A DNA stretch of 64,000 nt. Origin: Hyphomicrobiales bacterium. Lineage in GTDB: Bacteria > Pseudomonadota > Alphaproteobacteria > Rhizobiales > Beijerinckiaceae. The notes beneath the pieces were generated by a model. That model was not told the origin of the DNA. It saw only the letters and a list, made by a program, of their open reading frames with translations, and did no database searches. How positions within the stretch are numbered: the first letter of the stretch is position 1; the number at the start of each line of letters is the position of its first letter. Where the stretch lies: NCBI GenBank assembly GCA_027487245.1, contig JAIYDY010000022.1, positions 26,275 to 90,274 of the forward strand. The letters run 5' to 3'. The translations under genes and the position numbers were made by a program. This document shows, one piece after another, positions 37,440-46,088 of the stretch.

Positions 37440-38290
37440 AAACCTCACGCATGTTTCCGGACCAGACCGCCATCAGGGCGCGTCATGCCGCGCTTGTTTC
37501 CGGCTCGCAGCGCGAGCGCTGGGTGACGCTGGCGGTCGTGCTGGCCATGGCTGGCGTGGCGCTGCTGGCCATCGTCAGGCTGGAATTCTCGTTTGCCAGG
37601 CTCGGCAGCGGGATCGTGCAACTTGGCACCTTCCTCGGGCTGATGGTGCCGCCGACGCCGGGCACGCAATTGTGGGCCCTGCTGAAGGCACTGGCCGAAA
37701 CCGTGGCAATTGCCTTTCTGGGCACGCTGCTGGCTGCGCTCATCGCGTTCCCGCTCGGCTTTCTGGCGGCGCGCAACACTATGGCAAACCGGTTGGTGCG
37801 CTTCCTGACGCGCCGCTTCTCCGATTCGATCCGCGGGGTCGATACGCTGATCTGGGCGCTGATCTGGATCAACGTGGTTGGGCTCGGTCCGTTTGCCGGC
37901 GTGCTGGCCATCATGACCAGCGACATCGGCGCGTTCTCCAAGCTCTATTCGGAAGCGATCGAGGCGATCGACCGCAGGGCTGGCGAGGGGGTCACCTCGA
38001 CGGGCGGGAGCAGGGTCCATGCGATCCGCTTCGGCATCGTGCCGCAGGTCATGCCGGTGCTGATCAGCCAGATGCTGTACTATTTCGAATCCAACACGCG
38101 CTCCGCCACCATCATCGGCATTGTCGGAGCGGGCGGCATCGGGCTCTATCTGGCCGAGATGATCCGGACCTACGAGTGGGATCAGGTGGCCTTCATCATC
38201 CTGATGATCCTCGTCACGGTGGCCGCGATCGACTTCGTCTCGTCGCGGCTCAGGCTGGCGATCGTGGGGGAAAGGACAGGCCGGCTGTGA
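37436..38290 (+). CDS. phnE: Phosphonate ABC transporter permease (second)
   Basis: Second PhnE permease, 284 residues from the ATGA overlap at 37436. It shows LAETVAIAFLGTLLAALIAF, RRFSDSIRGVDTLIWALIW and GIVPQVMPVLISQMLYYFE with GAGGIGLYL. It is clearly different in sequence from the first, so this is an old pair and not a recent duplication. The following phnG begins within or shortly after its end. Confidence 0.94.
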   Translation: MKTSRMFPDQTAIRARHAALVSGSQRERWVTLAVVLAMAGVALLAIVRLEFSFARLGSGIVQLGTFLGLMVPPTPGTQLWALLKALAETVAIAFLGTLLAALIAFPLGFLAARNTMANRLVRFLTRRFSDSIRGVDTLIWALIWINVVGLGPFAGVLAIMTSDIGAFSKLYSEAIEAIDRRAGEGVTSTGGSRVHAIRFGIVPQVMPVLISQMLYYFESNTRSATIIGIVGAGGIGLYLAEMIRTYEWDQVAFIILMILVTVAAIDFVSSRLRLAIVGERTGRL

Positions 38291-38334
38291 GTTCCGTCAT
38301 CGGGCTGTCATCCGGCGTTGGCAAGGCGGGCCAC

Positions 38335-38790
38335 ATGGACGAACAAGACCTTTCGCAGGATCGCAGGGCCACCCTTGCCATTCTGGCGCGCGGCACGGAG
38401 ACCGAACTCGCCGCACCGCTGGCGCGGCACTGGCCCGATCTGGCCGTGCGCGACCTCAAGCGCCCGGAAATCGGCCTTGTCATGGTGCGTGGCCGGATGG
38501 GCGGTGATGGTGCCGCGTTCAATCTCGGTGAAGCCACGGTGACCCGGGCCGTTGTCGAGTTGGCATCGGGCCGGCGCGGCCATGGCCAGATGCTTGGCCG
38601 CAATCCCAGGCTCGCCCGCATGGCGGCCATCGCCGATGCGCTGTGGCAGGATGCGGCGGAGCGGCCTTTGGTCGAGCGTGACATCCTGGCACCAATCCGC
38701 GCCCGTCTGGCACGCGCCTCGGCGCAGACGCGGGCCGAGACAGCCGCGACCCGAGTCGACTTCTTTACACTCGTGCGGGGGGAAGGTTGA
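38335..38790 (+). CDS. phnG: C-P lyase core subunit PhnG
   Basis: PhnG, 151 residues from the ATG at 38335 (AAGGCGGG upstream); a GTG at 38287 overlapping the phnE stop would add 16 residues. Marks are PEIGLVMVRGRMGGDGAAF, the FNLGEATVTRAVV stretch and the GHGQMLGRNPRLA segment. PhnG is part of the PhnGHIJ core and, with PhnI, PhnH and PhnL, helps attach methylphosphonate to ribose by replacing adenine of ATP. Confidence 0.92.
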   Translation: MDEQDLSQDRRATLAILARGTETELAAPLARHWPDLAVRDLKRPEIGLVMVRGRMGGDGAAFNLGEATVTRAVVELASGRRGHGQMLGRNPRLARMAAIADALWQDAAERPLVERDILAPIRARLARASAQTRAETAATRVDFFTLVRGEG

Positions 38791-38792
38791 CC

Positions 38793-39407
38793 ATGTCCGC
38801 GCTTTCGCCCCTTTCGCTGGCTTCCGGCTTTGCCAATCCCGTGTTCGACAGCCAATCAGCCTTCCGTCGTACCATGGAGGCGCTGTCGCGACCTGGCCAG
38901 ATCCGTGTGCTGGGCGATGGCCTGAGCGCCGAAACGCCGCTCGCGCCTGCTGCTGCGGCCATCATCCTGGCCATATGCGATTTCGAGACGCCGCTTTATC
39001 TTTCGCCCTCCATCGCGGCGACGCCCGGCGTGGCCGAGTTCCTGCGCTTTCACACCGATGCACCTGTGGTTCGGGAGCCGGCGCATGCCGCCTTCGCGCT
39101 GATCGACCTCAGGGTCGATGCGCTTGATCTCTCCGGGTTTGCCCAGGGCACGGCGGAGTATCCTGACCGCTCGACCACGGTGATCGCGCTGTGTGACAGC
39201 GTCGAGGCCGGTGCATCGATGTCGCTCGCCGGGCCGGGGATCGCCGGCATGTCCGAGATGTGCATCACGCCGCTGCCCGAGGGTTTTGCCGCACACTGGG
39301 CGGCCAACCGTGCAGCTTTTCCCCTGGGCGTGGACATCCTGTTTGCCGCCGGGGACCGGGTCTTGGCCTTGCCCCGCAGCACACGTCTTGTCGGGAGGGC
39401 TGGCTGA
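38793..39407 (+). CDS. phnH: C-P lyase core subunit PhnH
   Basis: PhnH, 204 residues. The ATG at 38793 follows GGAAGG by six bases; a TTG six bases upstream is also in frame. The N-terminal SGFANPVFDSQSAFRRTMEA and the GPGIAGMSEMCITPLP segment are PhnH marks. It forms a dimer within the PhnGHIJ core. Its stop overlaps the phnI start by one base (TGATG). Confidence 0.92.
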   Translation: MSALSPLSLASGFANPVFDSQSAFRRTMEALSRPGQIRVLGDGLSAETPLAPAAAAIILAICDFETPLYLSPSIAATPGVAEFLRFHTDAPVVREPAHAAFALIDLRVDALDLSGFAQGTAEYPDRSTTVIALCDSVEAGASMSLAGPGIAGMSEMCITPLPEGFAAHWAANRAAFPLGVDILFAAGDRVLALPRSTRLVGRAG

Positions 39408-40522
39408 TGTATGTCGCCGTCAAGGGTGGCGAACGGGCCATCGCCAATGCCCACGCCTTGCTGGCCGAAAAGCGGCGCGGCGACACGGGCGTTCCGGAGA
39501 TCGGCATCGACCAGATCGATGAGCAGCTGGCGCTTGCTGTCGACCGTGTGATGACCGAGGGCTCGCTGTGTGACCGCAAGCTCGCGGCGCTGGCAATCAA
39601 GCAGGCACGCGGCGACCTGATCGAGGCCATCTTCCTGGTGCGCGCCTACCGCACGACCTTGCCGCGCTTCGGCTTTTCCGAGCCGCTCGATACCGCCGCG
39701 ATGCAGGTGCGGCGGCGCATTTCGGCGACCTACAAGGATCTGCCGGGCGGACAGGTGCTGGGGCCGACCTTCGACTACACCCACCGGCTGATCGATTTCG
39801 CGCTGGCCGCAGACGGCGATGCCGACGCTGTGCCGCCAGCCGCCACGGCATCGCCCGATGACAGCGAGCGCATGGTCCGCGTCACCGACATCATCGCTGC
39901 GGAAGACCTGATCGAGGCCAATCCTGCGCCACAGGACAGCCAGCCGGTCGGCGACCTGACGCGCGATCCGCTGGGCTTCCCCGCTGGTCGGGACCTGCGC
40001 CTGCAGAACCTTGCGCGCGGCGATGAAGGGTTTCTGCTGGCGCTGGGGTATTCGACGCAGCGCGGCTATGGCCGCAATCACCCGTTCGTCGGCGAAATCC
40101 GCATGGGCGAGGTCGAGGTCGAGCTGTTTGTCGAGGATCTCGGCTTTGCTGTTTCGCTTGGCGAGATCACCGTCACCGAATGCCAGATGGTCAACCAGTT
40201 CAAGGGCTCTCTGATCGAGCCACCCCGCTTCACGCGCGGCTACGGGCTCGGCTTCGGCCATTGCGAGCGCAAGGCCATGTCGATGGCGCTGGTCGACCGC
40301 GCACTCCGGGCCGACGAGTTCGACGAGGAGCGCAAGGGGCCGGCGCAGGACGAGGAGTTCGTGCTGTCACATTCCGACAACGTTCAGGCGACCGGCTTCG
40401 TCGAGCATCTGAAGCTGCCGCACTATGTCGACTTTCAGGCCGAGATTGCCATGCTGCGCCAGATGCGGGCCGAGGTCGCGGCACGTCTGTCCGGCCGGCA
40501 CCAGGCGGAGGCTGCCGAATGA
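39407..40522 (+). CDS. phnI: C-P lyase core subunit PhnI (nucleosidase-like)
   Basis: PhnI, 371 residues, beginning MYVAVKGGERAIANAHALL. PhnI displaces the base of a nucleoside triphosphate and, with G, H and L, joins phosphonate to ribose C1. Visible family marks are YAxxSTQRGYGRNHPFVGEI-like sequence, VTECQMVNQFKG and RGYGLGFGHCERKAMSMAL. It is coupled on both sides by base overlaps to phnH and phnJ. Confidence 0.94.
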   Translation: MYVAVKGGERAIANAHALLAEKRRGDTGVPEIGIDQIDEQLALAVDRVMTEGSLCDRKLAALAIKQARGDLIEAIFLVRAYRTTLPRFGFSEPLDTAAMQVRRRISATYKDLPGGQVLGPTFDYTHRLIDFALAADGDADAVPPAATASPDDSERMVRVTDIIAAEDLIEANPAPQDSQPVGDLTRDPLGFPAGRDLRLQNLARGDEGFLLALGYSTQRGYGRNHPFVGEIRMGEVEVELFVEDLGFAVSLGEITVTECQMVNQFKGSLIEPPRFTRGYGLGFGHCERKAMSMALVDRALRADEFDEERKGPAQDEEFVLSHSDNVQATGFVEHLKLPHYVDFQAEIAMLRQMRAEVAARLSGRHQAEAAE

Positions 40523-41427
40523 CCACGCACGCTGAAACCATGCCCTACAACTTCGCCTACCTTGACGAGCAGACCAAGCGGATGATCCGCCGCGCGATCC
40601 TCAAGGCTATCGCCATCCCCGGCTATCAGGTGCCGTTCGCCAGCCGCGAGATGCCGATGCCCTATGGCTGGGGCACGGGCGGGGTTCAGGTCACGGCGGC
40701 CATCCTCGGGCCGGACGATGTGCTCAAGGTCATCGACCAGGGGGCCGACGACACCACCAACGCTGTTTCGATCCGCGCCTTCTTCGCCAAGACCTCGAAT
40801 GTCGCTGTCACCACCGCGACAGCGGACGCGACCATCATCCAGACGCGGCACCGCATTCCGGAAGCCGTGCTGGGGGCTGATCAGGTGCTGGTCTACCAGG
40901 TGCCGATCCCCGAGCCGCTGCGCTTTCTCGAGCCGCGCGAGACCGAGACGCGGACGATGCACGCGCTGGCGGAGTACGGGCTGATGCACGTGAAGCTCTA
41001 TGAGGACATTGCGCGCCACGGCCACATCGCCACGGCCTATGCCTACCCCGTCGAGGTCGCCGGCCGCTACGTGATGGACCCGTCCCCGATCCCGAAGTTC
41101 GACAACCCGAAGATGGATGATTGCCCGGCGCTGCAACTGTTCGGTGCCGGCCGCGAGAAGCGCATCTATGCCATTCCGCCCCACACAAAGGTCGTGTCGC
41201 TGGATTTCGAGGATCACCCTTTCGAGCGCAGCCGATTCGATGTGCCCTGTGCGCTGTGCGGCGCAAGCGACAGCTACCTCGACGAGGTCGTCACCGACGA
41301 CCGGGGCGGGCGCATGTATGTCTGCTCGGATACCGACCATTGCGAGGGCCGGCGCGCCAGCGGCCATCGTGGTGCGATGCTGGCTGATGATCCTGCTGCC
41401 GCTTCCTCGCGGGAGGCAGCAGAATGA
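40519..41427 (+). CDS. phnJ: Radical-SAM C-P lyase PhnJ
   Basis: PhnJ, 302 residues, cleaves the C-P bond of 5-phosphoribosyl 1-phosphonate using a 4Fe-4S cluster and SAM. The cluster cysteines are Cys244, Cys247 and Cys269 and the catalytic thiyl cysteine is Cys275, each exactly three positions after E. coli 241, 244, 266 and 272, so the enzyme looks intact. The N-terminal FAYLDEQTKRMIRRAILKA is also typical. It overlaps phnI and phnK by four bases each. Confidence 0.96.
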   Translation: MTTHAETMPYNFAYLDEQTKRMIRRAILKAIAIPGYQVPFASREMPMPYGWGTGGVQVTAAILGPDDVLKVIDQGADDTTNAVSIRAFFAKTSNVAVTTATADATIIQTRHRIPEAVLGADQVLVYQVPIPEPLRFLEPRETETRTMHALAEYGLMHVKLYEDIARHGHIATAYAYPVEVAGRYVMDPSPIPKFDNPKMDDCPALQLFGAGREKRIYAIPPHTKVVSLDFEDHPFERSRFDVPCALCGASDSYLDEVVTDDRGGRMYVCSDTDHCEGRRASGHRGAMLADDPAAASSREAAE

Positions 41428-42212
41428 TGTCCGGCGCATCAAGAACGCCGCTGCTCAGCGCCCGCTCGCTGGCCAAGAGCTATGGCGGCCGGCCCGCCTG
41501 CCAGCATGTCTCGATGAGCATCGACGAGGGCGAGGTACTCGCCATCGTGGGCGAGTCCGGCTCAGGCAAGTCGACCTTGCTCAACCTCCTGTCGGGCCGG
41601 CTTGCGCCCGACACAGGCGAGGTCCGTTATCGCATGCGTGACGGTGTCGAACGTGATCTGGCGCGTCTGTCGGAAGCCGAGCGGCGGCTTCTGGCCCGCA
41701 CCGACTGGGGCTTCGTGCATCAGGATGCGGCGCTTGGCCTTCGCATGAACGTTTCCGCCGGCGGCAACATCGGCGAACGGCTGATGGCGGTCGGCGACCG
41801 GCACTATGGCCAGATCCGCGATACGGCGGCGAACTGGCTGACCCGCGTCGAGATCGGCGTCGACCGAATCGACGACAAGCCGACAGCCTATTCGGGCGGC
41901 ATGCGGCAGCGTCTCCAGATTGCCCGCAACCTCGTGACCTCGCCCCGCCTCGTGTTCATGGACGAGCCGACCGGCGGGCTCGATGTCTCGGTGCAGGCGC
42001 GCCTGCTGGACCTCATCCGCGGGCTGGTGGCGGACCTCGGCCTTGCGGTGGTTCTGGTCACACATGACCTCGCTGTGGCACGGCTCCTATCCCACCGCAT
42101 CATCGTGATGAAGCAGGGCCATGTCATCGAGACAGGTCTGACAGACCGGGTGCTGGATGACCCGCAGGCACCCTACACGCAGCTTCTGGTTTCCTCGGTG
42201 CTGGCAGCATGA
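41424..42212 (+). CDS. phnK: C-P lyase ABC-type ATPase PhnK
   Basis: PhnK, 262 residues, an ABC ATPase without a membrane partner that docks on the PhnGHIJ core. Walker A GESGSGKST, signature YSGGMRQRLQIARNL, Walker B LVFMDEPTGGLD and the VHQDAALGLRMNVSAGGNI segment identify it. It is translated from an ATGA overlap with phnJ. Confidence 0.94.
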   Translation: MMSGASRTPLLSARSLAKSYGGRPACQHVSMSIDEGEVLAIVGESGSGKSTLLNLLSGRLAPDTGEVRYRMRDGVERDLARLSEAERRLLARTDWGFVHQDAALGLRMNVSAGGNIGERLMAVGDRHYGQIRDTAANWLTRVEIGVDRIDDKPTAYSGGMRQRLQIARNLVTSPRLVFMDEPTGGLDVSVQARLLDLIRGLVADLGLAVVLVTHDLAVARLLSHRIIVMKQGHVIETGLTDRVLDDPQAPYTQLLVSSVLAA

Positions 42213-42928
42213 CCGCTCATCCCGATACCATCGCCCTCGCCGTCGAGGATCTCGGCAAGAGCTTCACGCTGCACATGCATGGCGGCACCCGGCTGCCTGT
42301 CGTCTCGCAGGTCGGCTTTGAGGTGCATGCCGGCGAGTGCGTCGTCCTCGGGGGGCCGTCGGGCGCGGGCAAATCCTCGATCCTGAAAATGCTCTATGGC
42401 AACTATCTTGCCGGAAGCGGGCATATCCGCGTGCGCCATGGCGGAGCACTGGTCGATATCGTCGAGGCCGAACCGCGCGCCATTCTCGATATCCGCCGGA
42501 TGACGCTGGGCTATGTCAGCCAGTTTCTCAGGGTCATCCCGCGCGTGCCGGCCATCGAGATCGTCGCCGAGCCAGCCCTTGCCGCCGGTGTGGACAGGGC
42601 CGCCGCGCTGGAGCGGGCGAGCGGCCTGCTGCACGCGCTGAACCTGCCCGAACGGCTGTGGCGCCTGCCGCCGGCCACCTTCTCGGGCGGCGAGCAACAG
42701 CGCGTCAACATCGCCAGGGGCTTTGCCGGCGAGCACAGCATCCTCATTCTCGATGAGCCGACGGCATCGCTCGATGCCGCCAACCGCGAGGCCGTCATCG
42801 GCTTGATGGCAGCCCGCAAGGCGACGGGCACGGCCTTTGTGGGCATTTTCCATGACGAGGAGGTCCGCGCCCGCGTCGCCGACCGCATCATTGATGTCTC
42901 TGTCTTCGCCGCGCGGGAGGCCGCATGA
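42209..42928 (+). CDS. phnL: C-P lyase ABC-type ATPase PhnL
   Basis: PhnL, 239 residues, second soluble ABC ATPase of the C-P lyase system, needed with PhnG, H and I for the ribose-phosphonate forming step. Walker [10 protein letters not shown], signature [15 protein letters not shown], Walker [12 protein letters not shown], and the PhnL-like [19 protein letters not shown]. It overlaps phnK and the hexapeptide transferase gene by four bases each. Confidence 0.94.
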   Translation: MTAHPDTIALAVEDLGKSFTLHMHGGTRLPVVSQVGFEVHAGECVVLGGPSGAGKSSILKMLYGNYLAGSGHIRVRHGGALVDIVEAEPRAILDIRRMTLGYVSQFLRVIPRVPAIEIVAEPALAAGVDRAAALERASGLLHALNLPERLWRLPPATFSGGEQQRVNIARGFAGEHSILILDEPTASLDAANREAVIGLMAARKATGTAFVGIFHDEEVRARVADRIIDVSVFAAREAA

Positions 42929-43575
42929 ACGCGCCAGCGACAACGGCGCAGCGCGCCACGCGCCTGTCGGATGCCCCGCTGATCCACCCGACGGCGGCGG
43001 TCAATGGCTGCACGATCGGGCGCTACACGGAAATCGCCGAGCGATGCACGGTGACCGATTCAAGCCTCGGCGACTATTCCTACATGATGCGCGAGTGCGA
43101 AGTCTGGACCGCAACCATCGGCAAGTTCGTCAACATGGCCAGCCACGTGCGGCTCAACGCCACCAACCATCCGACCTGGCGGGCGACGCTGCACCACTTC
43201 ACCTACAGGGCTGGCGATTACTGGGCGGATGCCAGCCATGAGCAGGAGTTCTTCGACTGGCGCCGCCGTCATGCCGTGATCATCGGCCATGATGTCTGGA
43301 TCGGCCACGGTGCGACGGTCCTGCCGGGCGTCACGGTTGGCAACGGGGCGGTGATCGGGGCCGGCGCGGTTGTGTCGAAGGATGTTGCTCCCTACACCAT
43401 CGTCGGCGGCGTGCCGGCAAGACTGATCCGCGAGCGCTTCGATGCGGCCACCGGGGCGCGCCTCGACACGATGGCCTGGTGGGACTGGAGCCACGACAGG
43501 CTGCGCGACGCACTCGACGATTTCCGGAGCCTCGACATCGAGGCCTTCCTCAGCAGGCACGAGCAGGGCAGATGA
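42925..43575 (+). CDS. Phosphonate-operon hexapeptide-repeat acyltransferase
   Basis: Left-handed beta-helix acyltransferase of 216 residues, of the subfamily found in C-P lyase operons. Hexapeptide repeats run from about residue 18 ([18 protein letters not shown]) to 160 ([16 protein letters not shown]), with a loop AxNHPT ([15 protein letters not shown]) like that of xenobiotic/Vat-type acetyltransferases. It lies between phnL and phnM with four-base overlaps on both sides. It might N-acetylate aminoalkylphosphonates in place of PhnO, which is absent; that is inference. Confidence 0.88.
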   Translation: MNAPATTAQRATRLSDAPLIHPTAAVNGCTIGRYTEIAERCTVTDSSLGDYSYMMRECEVWTATIGKFVNMASHVRLNATNHPTWRATLHHFTYRAGDYWADASHEQEFFDWRRRHAVIIGHDVWIGHGATVLPGVTVGNGAVIGAGAVVSKDVAPYTIVGGVPARLIRERFDAATGARLDTMAWWDWSHDRLRDALDDFRSLDIEAFLSRHEQGR

Positions 43576-44717
43576 CCACCGAGATTTTCGAGAACGCGCT
43601 GGTTGTCACGGCTAGCGACATGTTCCACGGCTACGTGGTCACCGAGAACGGGCTGATCGCAGAGGTTGGCGAGGGCCGCGCACCTGAACGCGGGCTTGAT
43701 CTCAAGGGCGACTATCTGCTGCCCGGCCTCATCGAGATCCACACCGACAATCTGGAGGCCCACTTCCTGCCGCGCCCGAAGGTGCTCTGGCAGGTGGACA
43801 GCGCCGTGCAGGCCTATGACGGACAGATCGCCACGTCCGGTATCACCACCGTGTTCGACAGCCTGAGGGTGGGCACGGACGAACACGAAACCCGCACCGA
43901 GTTCGTCACGATGACGATGCAACTCGCCGACGCGCTGGAGCGGGCAAGGGCCGCAGGGCTCCTGAGGGTCGATCATCGGACGCACCTGCGCTGCGAGGTG
44001 CCGACGCTGGATGTCCTGGACGCGCTTGAGGCCTTCATCGCGCGCTATCCGGTCGACCTGATCTCGCTGATGGACCACACCCCCGGGCAACGCCAGTTCC
44101 GCGACCTCGACAAGTATTTCATCTATTACGGCGGCAAGACCGGCAAATCCATGGATGAGGTACACGCGGTCGTGAGCCATCGGCAGCGTGTCGGCTCGGA
44201 CCGCGCGGCGCGGCACAGGCCGACCGTGGTCGAGATGGCGCACAAGGCCGGCATCGCACTGGCAAGCCATGACGACACGACACTCGAAGAAGTGCGCGAG
44301 TCGATTGGGCAGCGTGTCCGAATTGCCGAGTTCCCCACAACCGTGGAGGCCGCCGCCGCCTCGCGCGAGGCGGGGATGGCGACCGTGATGGGCGCTCCGA
44401 ACGTGGTGCGCGGCGGTTCCCATTCTGGCAATGTCGCGGCCGTCACGCTGGCCGAGCAGGGCATCCTCGACATCCTGTCATCGGATTATGTGCCGGGCAG
44501 CCTGCTGGTGGCCGCGTTCGCTCTGCGCGATGTGCCGGCGGTGGGCGGATTGCCGGGAGCCATCGATCTGGTGACGCGCAACCCTGCGAAGGCCACGGGC
44601 CTCGAGGATCGCGGCGAAATCCGGCAGGGCAAGCGGGCCGACCTGATCCGCGTCACCATGCCGGGCGATCACCCCGTCGTTCGCGCCGTCTGGCGCGACG
44701 CCGTGCGCGTAGCCTGA
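43572..44717 (+). CDS. phnM: 5-phospho-alpha-ribosyl 1-(triphosphate/phosphonate) diphosphatase PhnM
   Basis: Amidohydrolase-fold diphosphatase, 381 residues, that removes diphosphate from the ribosyl triphosphonate made by PhnGHIL. Metal-site marks are [16 protein letters not shown] near residue 55, [11 protein letters not shown], and [14 protein letters not shown]. The ATG at 43572 overlaps the preceding stop. The open frame upstream of it belongs to the hexapeptide gene region and is not used. Confidence 0.95.
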   Translation: MTTEIFENALVVTASDMFHGYVVTENGLIAEVGEGRAPERGLDLKGDYLLPGLIEIHTDNLEAHFLPRPKVLWQVDSAVQAYDGQIATSGITTVFDSLRVGTDEHETRTEFVTMTMQLADALERARAAGLLRVDHRTHLRCEVPTLDVLDALEAFIARYPVDLISLMDHTPGQRQFRDLDKYFIYYGGKTGKSMDEVHAVVSHRQRVGSDRAARHRPTVVEMAHKAGIALASHDDTTLEEVRESIGQRVRIAEFPTTVEAAAASREAGMATVMGAPNVVRGGSHSGNVAAVTLAEQGILDILSSDYVPGSLLVAAFALRDVPAVGGLPGAIDLVTRNPAKATGLEDRGEIRQGKRADLIRVTMPGDHPVVRAVWRDAVRVA

Positions 44718-44727
44718 CGGTGGCGCG

Positions 44728-45336
44728 ATGACACCCCGCCAGGCAGCGCTGGAGCCTGTGCTGCCCAAGGCCGAGCAGGCCGTCGGCAAGGGCATCTTCG
44801 TGGCGGTGGCCGGTCCGAGCGGGGCTGGCAAGGACAGCCTGATCGCTGGCGCAAAAGCCGTGTTCGCTCAAGATGACCGTATCGTCTTTGCGCGCCGCGT
44901 GATCACGCGCCCGGCGGATGCCAGCGAGCCTTACGAATCCGTCACGCCACTCGCCTTCCGGCTGCGGGCGGCGGAAGGCGGGTTTGCCATGTGGTGGGAT
45001 GCCAACGGACTGAGCTATGGCCTGCCGGTCAGCGTGATGGAAGAGCTGGACCGGGGCCGGATCGTGGTCGCCAATGTCTCGCGCGACATGACGCCCATCA
45101 TCCGGGACCGGTTCTCGCGCACGCTGATCGTGCATGTCACTGCATCCGCCCAGACGCTTGCGACGCGACTGGAAAGCAGGGGCCGCGAGGAAGCGAGCGA
45201 CCGGGCCGACAGGCTGGCCCGCGCGCTGCTCAAGGATCAGGCGCTGGAAGCGGATGTCCGGATCGAAAACAACGGCGCGCTCAGCGATGGCATCGAGCAG
45301 TTTGTTGCCGCCCTCCAGTCGCTTCTGCCGCGCTGA
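44728..45336 (+). CDS. phnN: Ribose 1,5-bisphosphate phosphokinase PhnN
   Basis: PhnN, 202 residues, a guanylate-kinase-like P-loop enzyme that turns ribose 1,5-bisphosphate into PRPP, the last step of the C-P lyase pathway. P-loop GPSGAGKDS is at about 29-37, then RRVITRP and the substrate loop GFAMWWDANGLSYGLP. It starts ten bases after the phnM stop. Confidence 0.94.
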   Translation: MTPRQAALEPVLPKAEQAVGKGIFVAVAGPSGAGKDSLIAGAKAVFAQDDRIVFARRVITRPADASEPYESVTPLAFRLRAAEGGFAMWWDANGLSYGLPVSVMEELDRGRIVVANVSRDMTPIIRDRFSRTLIVHVTASAQTLATRLESRGREEASDRADRLARALLKDQALEADVRIENNGALSDGIEQFVAALQSLLPR

Positions 45337-45345
45337 CAAGGGATC

Positions 45346-46068
45346 ATGATGGACAGCCGTTACGCAATCTATCTCGCACCGCCTGAAGACACGCCGCTCT
45401 GGGATTTCGGCTCCCGCGTGCTCGGTTACGATGCGGCGAGCGGCCTTGAGCGTTCGGGCTTTGCTCCGGAGGGAATCGAGCCGGCGATCTGGCGACGGAT
45501 CACCATGCGGCCACGGAGCTACGGCTTTCATGCCACGCTGAAGGCCCCTTTCAGGCTGGCGGAGGGTCGCAGCCTGGCCGATCTGGAGCAGGACCTGGTG
45601 CGCTATGCCGCATCGCGCGATGCGTTCGATCTGGGGCCGCTGGCCGTGACCAGCCTTGCGGACGAGGCCGGCCATGGTTTCGTGGCGTTGACGCAGACGC
45701 AGCCCTCGCCGGACCTTGTCAGTCTTGAAGCAGAGGTCGTGGCCGGCTTCGATCATTTCCGCGCACCCATGAGCGATACGGAACGCGCCAAGCGCAAGCC
45801 GCAGCACCTCAGCGCCCGCCAGCGCGAGGCGCTCAACCGCTTCGGATATCCGCATGTCGGGCCGGACTACCGGTTCCACATGACCTTGAGCGGGGAGGTC
45901 GCCGATGTCCACGAGATCGCCGACAAGCTCGCCGATGCGATGGCCAACGAGATCGGAACGGCGCACCTTGCCGTCGATGCCCTTGTGCTGTTCGGGCAGC
46001 CTTCGACCGGCGAGCCCTTCCGGATCATCCGGCGGGCAGCCCTCAACAGCCGGCTCGATCTGCGCTGA
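45346..46068 (+). CDS. DUF1045 phosphonate-operon protein, 2H phosphoesterase fold
   Basis: DUF1045 protein of 240 residues from C-P lyase operons. The two His-x-Thr motifs of the 2H phosphoesterase superfamily are clear: His62-x-Thr64 (FHATLKAPF) and His178-x-Thr180 (FHMTLSGEV). This fold opens cyclic phosphates. The operon has no phnP, whose product opens 5-phosphoribosyl 1,2-cyclic phosphate, so this protein is a strong candidate for that step. It is the last gene of the operon and ends 20 bases from the convergent hemN stop. Function is inference. Confidence 0.88.
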   Translation: MMDSRYAIYLAPPEDTPLWDFGSRVLGYDAASGLERSGFAPEGIEPAIWRRITMRPRSYGFHATLKAPFRLAEGRSLADLEQDLVRYAASRDAFDLGPLAVTSLADEAGHGFVALTQTQPSPDLVSLEAEVVAGFDHFRAPMSDTERAKRKPQHLSARQREALNRFGYPHVGPDYRFHMTLSGEVADVHEIADKLADAMANEIGTAHLAVDALVLFGQPSTGEPFRIIRRAALNSRLDLR

Positions 46069-46088
46069 CCGCCCGGGTTGCCACCAGC

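Noticed and set aside
36555..38290. Recent tandem duplication of phnE
   Set aside because: The two permeases differ strongly in sequence and length; paired phnE genes are usual in this group.
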